Virus record (IMG/VR): IMGVR_UViG_3300020020_000150
Coordinates: 1-25,753 of that record
Reading direction: 5' to 3' (one strand)
DNA from: a virus
Length of the DNA: 25,753 bases
Shown here: in pieces, positions 1 to 6,625 of the stretch
Position numbering within the stretch: position 1 is the stretch's first letter
How the letters are laid out: every line of letters begins with the position of its first letter
Notes under the pieces: model-generated
Seen by the model: the letters and a program-made list of their open reading frames with translations, nothing else
What the model was told of the DNA's origin: nothing
The model's database searches: none
Program-made: the position numbers and the translations under genes

Positions 1-772
1 TCCCATAGCGGTCCCAGGCGTCGTTCAGGTAGTCCTTGGCGTCGGTGATCTCGGAGTCGAGGGCGCTGCCAGGCTCCACCTCGGGGTGCTCTTCGAAGAA
101 CCTGAAGATGTTCCCCTGGAGCTGCTGATACTCCAGCTGCTTCTGGTAGTTCGCCTTCATCTCCTCCCGCTCGATAGCGAGACGCTGTTCGATCTGGGCA
201 TCGATGTCGGCCGGTCCAAGGGCAGGTTGGGGGGCCGGGGCTTCGTAGCCCGCCGGGTATTCCCCGTACTGCGTCTTGTGCTGCTCGGCGAACGCGTTGT
301 ACGCGCGCTCACGTTGTGCTGCCTGCTCCAGGATCGGGACCACGCCCTCCATCTGCTGGTAGAGCTGGACGTACCGTTCCTGCAGCTCCAAGGCGCGCTG
401 CGCCTCGGCCTTCCGGGCCTCGTTTGCACGACGCCACATCTCTCGCGACTCGTTGTAGCCACGCTCCAGCTGCACCGGGTCGTCGAACTTGCCTGCGAAC
501 TGCACCCCCTCGGGCTTGGAGTCGAGCCATTGCTGGACGACGTCCACTTCCTCGGGTGCGACTTCAGTACCGTCATCTGACAGGGTTTCCTGTTGATCCT
601 CGGTACTCAACTCGGGGGCGGGGGCTTCTGCTGCCTCGGGGGCGACCTCTTCGGTCGGTGATCCCTCGGCTGGCTCTTCGACTTCGGGAGCTTCCAGGGT
701 GATCTCCTCGCCCGTCTCTTCGACTGGCTCGGAGGGCCTCTCCTCGATGCCGAAGACGTTGTCCTCAGCCAT
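1..772 (-). CDS. Scaffold-like capsid assembly protein, partial (cut by left edge)
   Basis: The minus-strand frame is open from an ATG at 772 to the window edge, giving 257 codons with no stop seen. A good ribosome binding site (AAGGAG, 6 bases before the ATG) supports the start. The first 85 or so residues are very acidic and Pro/Glu rich (PEVEEPAEGSPTEEVAPE). Then comes a Gln/Glu/Arg-rich helical, probably coiled-coil, stretch (NEARKAEAQRALELQERYVQ and onward). An acidic low-complexity N-terminus with long helices, next to a portal gene, is typical of phage scaffolding proteins, which guide procapsid assembly and are then lost. No catalytic motif is seen. The start overlaps the end of the upstream small gene by 8 bases. 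The function is inferred from composition and position; the major capsid gene would be expected to the left, outside the window. Confidence 0.7.
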   Translation of the reverse strand, partial: MAEDNVFGIEERPSEPVEETGEEITLEAPEVEEPAEGSPTEEVAPEAAEAPAPELSTEDQQETLSDDGTEVAPEEVDVVQQWLDSKPEGVQFAGKFDDPVQLERGYNESREMWRRANEARKAEAQRALELQERYVQLYQQMEGVVPILEQAAQRERAYNAFAEQHKTQYGEYPAGYEAPAPQPALGPADIDAQIEQRLAIEREEMKANYQKQLEYQQLQGNIFRFFEEHPEVEPGSALDSEITDAKDYLNDAWDRYG

Positions 773-1097
773 CGGTCTCTCCTTCGGCCTCCATGAGTTT
801 CCTCTGGAGGTCTGCGATCTTCTCTCGGAGCTGTTCGGGCTCCGCGCGTAGATCGCTCACTACTCGCGCGCGTTCGCGGGCGAGGATCATCTGCTCGGGG
901 TCTCCGACCATCATGTCGCGGAAGCTGCGTTCCAGCTTCTCCGCGAGCACCTTGTCGACGTGTTCCCAAGCACTCGTCTCGTACACCTCCAGCTCTTCGC
1001 GCTTGGCAACGATCGCCTCGCGAAGCTCCAGGATGTACAGGTCCTGCATCGCTTCGGCAGCTTCTGAGTCCTGCCTAAACAGCCGGTTCAGTGGCAC
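765..1097 (-). CDS. Hypothetical coiled-coil protein between portal and scaffold
   Basis: A 110-residue protein starting at GTG 1097 (MPLNRLFRQDSEAAEAMQD). Its start lies inside the 3' end of the portal gene (23-base overlap) and its end overlaps the scaffold-like gene by 8 bases, so the three are translationally linked. A purine-rich GAGGAAG stretch about 9 bases upstream may be the ribosome binding site. The sequence is almost wholly charged and helical, with heptad-like segments (LREAIVAKREELEVYE, LREKIADLQRKLMEAE), suggesting a coiled coil. Small helical proteins between portal and scaffold are common in tailed phages, but I do not recognise this one. A structural or assembly role is inferred from position only. 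Confidence 0.7.
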   Translation of the reverse strand: MPLNRLFRQDSEAAEAMQDLYILELREAIVAKREELEVYETSAWEHVDKVLAEKLERSFRDMMVGDPEQMILARERARVVSDLRAEPEQLREKIADLQRKLMEAEGETDG

Positions 1098-3099
1098 CTT
1101 CGCTCTCTTCCTCGGGGGCCTGCTGTTGCGCTGCCTGCTGCATCATCTGGATGTCCATGTCGGAGTAGAGGTACCTCTCGGCGTCCTTCCGGCCGAACTC
1201 CTTGAGCAGGTCCTCACGGATCGGCCGCGGCTTGAAGTACGGGTCCGCCATCGCGGTCTGCGCGAGCGACAGGGTCTGCTCCCGGCGCATGGACAGGGTC
1301 TGCGTGGACGACTCGGCCTGGATGTCGAAGTCGAACCGGCCGTTGATCGCGTCCTGTGTGATCCGCTTCCAGGTGTTCATCGGGTCGTAGGGCAGCCCGG
1401 TCTCCGGGTCGGTCATCATCTGCTGCATGATGCCCATGGCGTGCTGCTGCGCGAGCATCTCGTCGCCCGTGGCGGCCAGGGCCTGTTGCCCCGCCTGCTG
1501 GGCGGCCATCTGCGCCTGCTGCATCTTCTGCTCAACCTCGCCCTGCTTCATCCGCAAGACCAGGTCCTCGGGGAGGAACTGCTGGAGGATCGCGGCGTAC
1601 TGCCGCACGAGGTGCTTGTACCCCGTGTGCTCGGCCAGCGTGACCTTGAACGAGAAGCGGGTGTTCCCCTGCTCCGAGATCAGGGCCACACCGGTGGCCG
1701 TGCGGTTGTACGCCGGGCTGTCCTGGCCGGTCTGGTATGGGCTCACGCCCGTGGCCTGGTCGCCCATCTTCATCAGCTCGGCGGCCTCCGTGTAGGCGGC
1801 GCCGGTGACCTCGCCCATGTCGATCTCGCGGAACACCTGCTCCAAAGGGAGCCCCTCGCGGAACCGGACGACCCCGCCGGGCCGGTTCACCAGCTCGTTC
1901 GGGTCCATCATGTAGTCCGCGACGACCGCGTACATCTTGTTCAGCGTCAGCTTGATGTTGTCGAGGCGGGCGTTCCAGATCGCGTTCAGCTGATCCTGGA
2001 TGCCCTCCAGCGGCTCAAGCTCACCGACGCCGAAGAACTCGTGAGGGACGATGTGGTCGACGATCCGGATGAACGGAATCTCGCCGTGCGCGAACGGGTT
2101 GCGCTCCGCGCGCAGGAGGATGCCCTCGGCTTCCTCGCCTGCCACCGTAATAACGTAGTCCTTCGTCCAGAACTCCAGGAGCGGGAAGAGGTCCTTGTCC
2201 ATCCCCTCTTCGCTCGGCTCGCCGCCGCCCCGCTCGATCTCGGCCAGGCGCTGCAGAGCCTTGTTCGTCGTCTTGTTGTCGAGGTACCGCTTCCAGTCCT
2301 CGCGATCCGGCACCTTGTAAGTGCCGTCCTTGATCTTCGCCTTGACGTGCGCTGCGTCCCGGTACACGCGGTGGATCACGTACCGGCAGGTCTGCACGTC
2401 GTCGCCCATCGGGTCCGGGAAGAAGTTCTCCAGGTCCACGGCCTCGGCGACCGGCCCCGCGTAGGTGAGGTACTCCTCGCGGACGGTCTGAGTGATCTCG
2501 TTGCCCTCTTCGTCCAGCTTCGGCGTGGGCTCGCCGGGCATCTCCTGCATCAGCGGGTTGTCATCGATGTCGGTCTCGCCGGTCGGAACAGACGTCGTGG
2601 TCTGCTCCATCACCGGCTCCACCCGGATGTTGAAGCCCTTCTTCTCACCGTACCCGATCTTCAGGACGCCGGTGCCGAACATGAGGCTGGACTTCACGCC
2701 CGTCACCATCTGCGGGAACAGCTCGCTCTTGTCCTCGGCCCAGTGCAGCAGCTCCTCCATCGTCTCCGCAGGATCGACGTCCTCGGGGCCGACGGGGTTC
2801 ACCGTCGCCGAAGGCAGGCTCGCGCAGAGGCGCGGGAGGATCGTCTCGATCACGTAGAACGAGATCGGCATCCAAGTCTGGGACCGCCACTGTCCTGGCT
2901 TGCGGGCAGCGACGAACGACCGGTACGCCTTGTAGTACGTGAGCCAGCGCGTCTCATGCGGAGCGCGCGCCTGCTCCGCCATCTTGAACTTGCGCTGGAC
3001 GTAGGAGACGAGCTTCCGCTGGTCTTCTTCCTCCGGTGGGAACAGGTCTTCGCCGTCGACGCTCAGGTCGATCGGGACGTCCATCGCGAATCCTGCCAA
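1075..3099 (-). CDS. Portal protein (podovirus/P22-like type)
   Basis: About 670 residues. The portal is the dodecameric ring at one capsid vertex through which terminase pumps DNA and to which the tail attaches. The N-terminal third (KMAEQARAPHETRWLTYYKAYRS, then WMPISFYVIETILPRL) and the segment SSLMFGTGVLKIGYGEKKG are typical of large P22/head-tail-connector-type portals. So are the mid-protein IRIVDHIVPHEFFGVGELEP and LNAIWNARLDNIKLTLNKM. The C-terminal 130 residues are Gln/Met/Ala rich and helical, like the barrel of long podoviral portals. The start may be TTG 3099 (AGGAG about 7 bases upstream) or ATG 3084; both have a plausible binding site. The stop is TAG. Gene order terminase, small structural genes, portal, scaffold agrees. 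The family call is from recognised sequence style, not a search. Confidence 0.85.
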   Translation of the reverse strand: MAGFAMDVPIDLSVDGEDLFPPEEEDQRKLVSYVQRKFKMAEQARAPHETRWLTYYKAYRSFVAARKPGQWRSQTWMPISFYVIETILPRLCASLPSATVNPVGPEDVDPAETMEELLHWAEDKSELFPQMVTGVKSSLMFGTGVLKIGYGEKKGFNIRVEPVMEQTTTSVPTGETDIDDNPLMQEMPGEPTPKLDEEGNEITQTVREEYLTYAGPVAEAVDLENFFPDPMGDDVQTCRYVIHRVYRDAAHVKAKIKDGTYKVPDREDWKRYLDNKTTNKALQRLAEIERGGGEPSEEGMDKDLFPLLEFWTKDYVITVAGEEAEGILLRAERNPFAHGEIPFIRIVDHIVPHEFFGVGELEPLEGIQDQLNAIWNARLDNIKLTLNKMYAVVADYMMDPNELVNRPGGVVRFREGLPLEQVFREIDMGEVTGAAYTEAAELMKMGDQATGVSPYQTGQDSPAYNRTATGVALISEQGNTRFSFKVTLAEHTGYKHLVRQYAAILQQFLPEDLVLRMKQGEVEQKMQQAQMAAQQAGQQALAATGDEMLAQQHAMGIMQQMMTDPETGLPYDPMNTWKRITQDAINGRFDFDIQAESSTQTLSMRREQTLSLAQTAMADPYFKPRPIREDLLKEFGRKDAERYLYSDMDIQMMQQAAQQQAPEEESEGATEPAV

Positions 3100-3108
3100 G
3101 GCTGTCTC

Positions 3109-4632
3109 CTAACTTCCTGTCCAGAGGCGTCGACGCATCCGCACGGGCGGGTCCGTATTGGGACCGGGTCCGGCGCCAGGGATGCTCAGTGCGACGTTGT
3201 CGCCCAGGTGGGCGTGAAGTGCATCCTGGATCGTCAGGTTGTGAACCTGCGTCAGGACGAGGTTGTCGCCCGCGTGGGCGTGGAGCGCGTCTGCGACCAC
3301 CAGGACGTGCGCCTGCGTGAGTGTCAGACTGTCGGCCGCGTGACCGTGAATGGCGTCCTGGATGACCAAGTCACCAGCGGACTCTTCCACCAGGACCAGG
3401 TTGTCCGCGGCGTGCGCGTGGAGCGCATCTTGGATCGCCAAGACGTGGACCTGAGTCAGCGTCACGTTGTCGCCGAGCTGGGCGTGGATCGCGTCCTGGA
3501 TCGCTAGCACATGGAGCTGTGTCAGCACCACATTGTCACCAAGGTGCGCGTGCAGGGCGTCAGCGATCGCCAGGATGTGGAGCTGGGTCAGGACGATGCC
3601 ATCGGTCGTGTGCGCGTGCAGCGCGTCCTGGATCGCCAGGTTGATGATCAGGGCGACGTTGTCGGCCGCTTGAGCGTGCAGTGCGTCGGCGACGGTCAGG
3701 AAGTGGTCCTGGGTCAGCGCGAGGTTGTCGGCGGCATGGCCGTGCGTCGCGTCCTGGATGACCAGGGTGACTTCAGACGAGGTGTCCAGTTCCAGGACAT
3801 AGGAAGCGTACTCCCCGGTGCTGGAGGAACCCCACGTAACTGTGGTGCCGGTGAACCCGCTGCTTCGAGCGGCGACCTCTGTGCGGCTGTCTGGGACGGT
3901 GATGACTTGCTCACCAACCGGAGCTTCCGATTCGATCCAGTTTGTGGGCGGAGTCCAGCCGACTGCCGTGCCCTCGTCATGAACACCAATGAGCACGGGG
4001 TTCTCGGCCAAAGCGGCTGCGGCGAGCGCAGTGGCTTGCGGAGTACCCGCGGCGTGGACGTCATCCTGCGCGTCCTGACGAACAGCAGCTGCGCCGATCT
4101 TGGTCATGCCGGACACACCGAACACGTACAGGTGGTTGCCCGACGTGTTGTCACCGGGATAGCTCACGGTGACGACGGTTCCGGTAGCTGTCGTGAGGGC
4201 GGTTTGCACCCAGACCGTCAGCCGTCCATTGTTGCCCAGCGTCTCGAAGACGACGTATCCGACTTGGTCCCAAGCGGCGGTGTTGCCGGTGCTCGTACAG
4301 GTCATCGTCGTGTCGGACGTACCTGTACCGAATGCGAAGACGACGAGCAGCTCGTTCGCCGGTGGGACGAAGCTGGCGGATGAAATGGGTCCGGCGCTAG
4401 TGGTGCTGCTTGCGGCCCTAAGAGTGGTCGAGGAGACGGTGATCGTCGGGACTTGCGCGTAGGCATCGAGGACTGCGCCAGCGGTGTCGTTCCACAGCCG
4501 AAGGTCGATGGTGTCACCGACTGCGACATCGGCAGACCTGATCTGAACGCAGTACTCGACTTCGGTTAGACCACCAACCCCGAGGTCCCAGCCGCCTGAT
4601 TCACCGTTGACCTCGTCGAAGCCTCCAGCCAC
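3109..4632 (-). CDS. Fibre/appendage-like protein, C-terminal part, with nine tandem His-rich repeats
   Basis: A 507-residue frame if begun at GTG 4632, but that start has no ribosome binding site. The reading frame continues upstream without interruption to the TGA at 4738-4740, in frame with the preceding gene, so this is probably the rest of a 641-residue protein. Three parts are visible. First, the end of a beta-rich domain (FVAGGFDEVNGE, YCVQIRSADVAVGDTIDLRL). Second, a roughly 200-residue beta-sandwich-like domain (FVPPANELLVVFAFGTG to YASYVLELD). Third, nine copies of a roughly 22-residue repeat with core IQDALHAHAADN followed by LTQ and H. Such repeat-tailed proteins are seen in phage appendage genes; host or glycan binding is inferred. 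The stop is TAG, 9 bases before the portal start. Confidence 0.7.
   Translation of the reverse strand: MAGGFDEVNGESGGWDLGVGGLTEVEYCVQIRSADVAVGDTIDLRLWNDTAGAVLDAYAQVPTITVSSTTLRAASSTTSAGPISSASFVPPANELLVVFAFGTGTSDTTMTCTSTGNTAAWDQVGYVVFETLGNNGRLTVWVQTALTTATGTVVTVSYPGDNTSGNHLYVFGVSGMTKIGAAAVRQDAQDDVHAAGTPQATALAAAALAENPVLIGVHDEGTAVGWTPPTNWIESEAPVGEQVITVPDSRTEVAARSSGFTGTTVTWGSSSTGEYASYVLELDTSSEVTLVIQDATHGHAADNLALTQDHFLTVADALHAQAADNVALIINLAIQDALHAHTTDGIVLTQLHILAIADALHAHLGDNVVLTQLHVLAIQDAIHAQLGDNVTLTQVHVLAIQDALHAHAADNLVLVEESAGDLVIQDAIHGHAADSLTLTQAHVLVVADALHAHAGDNLVLTQVHNLTIQDALHAHLGDNVALSIPGAGPGPNTDPPVRMRRRLWTGS
3175..3768 (-). repeat. Nine tandem ~66-bp coding repeats (22-residue units)
   Basis: Each unit encodes a variant of IQDALHAH, two variable residues, DN, two residues, LTQ, then H. 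The units are diverged at DNA level but keep the 66-base period; the second is about two residues short and the sixth about two residues longer. The limits are approximate. Conserved His, Asp and Asn at fixed spacing suggest one structural turn per unit or ion coordination; this is inference. Confidence 0.8.
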
Positions 4633-4737
4633 GAACGTGCCGGTGCCCGACGAGAGCTGACGCGTAGTGGCAGTGCTGTCCGCGAGGTTGGGCGATGCAG
4701 ACGCACGGACAACGCTTGACGCTGCATTGACGTCGAG

Positions 4738-4740
4738 TCA
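4738..4740 (-). other. In-frame TGA joining two halves of one gene (TGG to TGA position)
   Basis: The minus strand reads GGT GCG GGA TGA CTC GAC GTC. The frames before and after are the same and both are free of other stops (5034 to 4741, then 4737 to 3112). No start codon with a binding site follows the TGA. TGA is used as an ordinary stop throughout this window (many ATGA and GTGA overlaps), so a changed genetic code is not the explanation. Confidence 0.75.
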
Positions 4741-5034
4741 TCCCGCACCGTTCAGGTTGTACTGGAGCTGGAAGACGGTGGCTGGGGGGTCTCCGCCCCC
4801 GGTCTCGTCCACGACGAACCGAACCCGGAGGTTCTCGTCAACGCACTGCTGCCAGTCGTTGTTCTCGGTGGTCTTCCACGTAGCCGTCGTCTCGTTGCCA
4901 TCGTCGAAGCGGGCTCGGAACCCCACTTGATCCAGGACCGCCGCGGCCGGGATGTCCAGCAATAGGACGCCGGTGCCGTCCTCAAGAAGGTACCCATCGG
5001 GTGCCCCTGATTCGAGAAGGTAGCGGTCAGCCAC
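4738..5034 (-). CDS. Fibre/appendage-like protein, N-terminal part, ending at a suspected Trp-position TGA
   Basis: 98 residues from GTG 5034, with a strong binding site (AGGAGG, 5 bases upstream). The N-terminus (MADRYLLESGAPDGYLLEDG) is a short attachment-type leader like those at the start of phage virion proteins. It is followed by the first half of a beta-rich domain (QVGFRARFDDGNETTATWK, VDENLRVRFVVDETGGG, FQLQYNLNGAG). Translation then meets TGA at 4740-4738. The frame after it continues with LDVNAASSVVRAS, completing the same domain, and in relatives that I recall the interrupted position is Trp (NLNGAGW). So this is either a nonsense-mutated or misread gene, or a protein made with partial TGA readthrough. 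As it stands it ends in mid-domain. Confidence 0.7.
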   Translation of the reverse strand: MADRYLLESGAPDGYLLEDGTGVLLLDIPAAAVLDQVGFRARFDDGNETTATWKTTENNDWQQCVDENLRVRFVVDETGGGDPPATVFQLQYNLNGAG

Positions 5035-5043
5035 CGCTGCCTC

Positions 5044-5706
5044 CTATGCGAGTCGCTTGACGATGCCGATGGAGTCGGCCTTGAACGTGACGGCTGCGCC
5101 GCCCTCTCCGGTCATCTGGAGCTTGAGGTCGGCGGTGGTGGAGACCACGATGATGCCCCGGACGTAGTCGAACTGGTCTTCGGTGATGGAACCCACGCCG
5201 GTGTTTGGACCCAGCACGAGCGGGTCAATCTCGTCGCTCATGTGCTCGACCAGCGCACCGGTCAAGTTGACCACCGTTCCGTCCGCAACTCCTGTTGCCG
5301 CCGCCGTACCCGTGGACTGGTAGTGCCGCGTGCCACGAGAACGAGTCACGGTGCCGGTGTAGTCCACCGTCCAGGTGCAGCCGACCGTCACGGTGCCCGA
5401 CCGCCAGACGAGGAAGTACTCGTACAGATACGTCCCGGCCACGAGCCCGGTGAAGGTCATGACGTCTTCGATGGTGGTCACCGCGTTGTCAGCAGTGTTC
5501 AGCAGCCACGCCTCGGAGCCCACGCCCTTGTCGGGGAACGCGCCGGAAGCGGGCGCGGCGGCGGAGGCGATGACCGTCGGGCTCACGTATGTGTCGAGCT
5601 GCGCGACCGTCAACTTCTTCGACGTGCCCGCCTCGTTGATGGCAAGCTCGTTCGCAGCCGCAGCGGCGCTCGCCGCCGCCAGCGCACTGATCTTGGTGTC
5701 AGCCAC
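5044..5706 (-). CDS. Virion/tail-associated structural protein
   Basis: 220 residues from GTG 5706. The N-terminus MADTKISALAAASAA, then ELAINEAGTSKKLTVAQLD, is a hallmark of phage head- or tail-fibre-associated proteins, where this short leader anchors a C-terminal beta domain to the virion. The remainder (GAFPDKGVGSEAWLLNTAD, then alternating short beta-type segments such as GTYLYEYFLVWRSGTVTVG) looks like an all-beta trimeric or jelly-roll-like fold. There is no clear GGAGG just before the start; translation may be coupled to the gene ending at 5710, three bases away. A structural role is likely; the exact place in the virion is not shown. Confidence 0.75.
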   Translation of the reverse strand: MADTKISALAAASAAAAANELAINEAGTSKKLTVAQLDTYVSPTVIASAAAPASGAFPDKGVGSEAWLLNTADNAVTTIEDVMTFTGLVAGTYLYEYFLVWRSGTVTVGCTWTVDYTGTVTRSRGTRHYQSTGTAAATGVADGTVVNLTGALVEHMSDEIDPLVLGPNTGVGSITEDQFDYVRGIIVVSTTADLKLQMTGEGGAAVTFKADSIGIVKRLA

Positions 5707-5709
5707 GGC

Positions 5710-6078
5710 TTACGTCGGGTCTGCGATCTCGACGTCCCACACGGGGAAGTTCACGGTGTTGCCTGACGTCAGCGCCTGCGAGGTGCAGGTCGTGACGTAC
5801 AGAAGCCGAGTGCCGTCGCAGATCGCAATGTGGGTGGCGGTACCCGAAGTGTCCACCGGGACCGAAGACTTGGCGGCCATCCGGACCTTGCGTCCGTTCG
5901 TGTCGCCGTCAGAGATCGTGTAGTCGGTGGTCGGCGTCATGGCGACGTCGGCCAGCTTGAAGGTCGTGATCGCCTCCGTCCGAGTGGTAGGTTCGGCGTT
6001 ACACGCCGTCATGATGTCGCCGTTGTCGAGAACGAGGAAGGCCCCGTCCAGCACGTCGTTGTGGACTGACTTAGCCAT
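5710..6078 (-). CDS. Small phage structural protein
   Basis: 122 residues from ATG 6078, with AGGAGG ending 5 bases upstream. The opening MAKSVHNDVLDGAFLVLDNG followed by TACNAEPTTRTEA is a pattern seen in small virion-associated proteins of several tailed phages. The rest is beta-rich (TDYTISDGDTNGRKVRMAAK, ATHIAICDGTRLLYVTTCT). There is no enzyme motif. It lies in the run of small structural genes between large terminase and portal and overlaps the preceding gene by 8 bases. A decoration or tail-tip role is possible, but I cannot tell which. Confidence 0.7.
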   Translation of the reverse strand: MAKSVHNDVLDGAFLVLDNGDIMTACNAEPTTRTEAITTFKLADVAMTPTTDYTISDGDTNGRKVRMAAKSSVPVDTSGTATHIAICDGTRLLYVTTCTSQALTSGNTVNFPVWDVEIADPT

Positions 6079-6319
6079 CGTCCCTCCTGAAGAGAGCCTT
6101 CAGACCAAGGAAGCCGTTGTCGATCTTCAGGTCCGTCGGCGTGGGATCGGGGGTGGGGTTCGGGTTATCGGACCCCTCGATCCACCCGTTACGGAAGAAG
6201 TACCTCGCCTTCTCGACGTCGACACGGTAGGACTCGCCCTTGACGAACCGGACGCCCTCATCGAGGAAGTCCTGGTTGGGGACGATCGTCGTGCGCTTCG
6301 GGCGCTTGGAGGACCTCAT
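6071..6319 (-). CDS. Hypothetical small structural-block protein
   Basis: 82 residues when started at ATG 6319, which overlaps the stop of the preceding gene in an ATGA junction; a longer frame upstream is out-of-frame shadow of that gene. The N-terminal 45 residues (MRSSKRPKRTTIVPNQDF, FVKGESYRVDVEKARYFFRN) look like a small beta/alpha module. A Pro/Thr/Asp-rich linker (NPNPTPDPTPTDLK) and a basic C-terminus (LKALFRRDD) follow. I do not recognise the family. Translation coupling with neighbours suggests a virion or assembly protein needed in similar amounts. Confidence 0.65.
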   Translation of the reverse strand: MRSSKRPKRTTIVPNQDFLDEGVRFVKGESYRVDVEKARYFFRNGWIEGSDNPNPTPDPTPTDLKIDNGFLGLKALFRRDDG

Positions 6320-6603
6320 GCGTAGTAGGAGATGTGCAACGTCGCGGTGGAGGTCCCACCGTCCTCTATGAACCGGATGGCCCTGGCCTGGCCGGTGTAC
6401 CACAGCTCGTCACCGGTGTCGATCGACATGCCGTCGGTCCCGGTTGGGTTAGTCCCGTCGTCACGCCAGCGGAACGCCTTCGTCTCGGCCTTGACCAGCA
6501 TGCGCCCGGCACCCGAAGGCACCGTCGGCGTCAACACCGATCCCGCGGATGTCAGCTTCTGGTAGCCCTTCGGCTGTAGCGTTGCATCTCTGACTCCTGC
6601 CAT
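6316..6603 (-). CDS. Small phage structural protein
   Basis: 95 residues from ATG 6603, with AGGAGG 9 bases upstream. The sequence is beta-rich with little charge clustering. It begins MAGVRDATLQPKGYQKLTSA and includes GAGRMLVKAETKAFRWRDDG and GDELWYTGQARAIRFIED. This resembles small head-fibre or tail-associated proteins of phages that carry paralogous leader-type proteins near the portal. It follows the large terminase gene (which ends at 6626) after 22 bases and overlaps the next gene by 4. No known enzyme signature is present. The structural role is inferred from context. Confidence 0.65.
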   Translation of the reverse strand: MAGVRDATLQPKGYQKLTSAGSVLTPTVPSGAGRMLVKAETKAFRWRDDGTNPTGTDGMSIDTGDELWYTGQARAIRFIEDGGTSTATLHISYYA

Positions 6604-6625
6604 CTAGTGGTCCTCCTTCGTGAGG

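Noticed and set aside
793-3507. A 904-codon open frame on the plus strand
   Set aside because: It is antisense to the portal gene and the repeat region; it has Arg/Leu/Val/His-rich shadow composition typical of GC-rich antisense frames and no binding site.
4738-4740. A changed genetic code (TGA read as Trp)
   Set aside because: TGA ends many genes here, with overlapping starts (for example 13745, 16556, 19033), so it is a normal stop codon in this phage.
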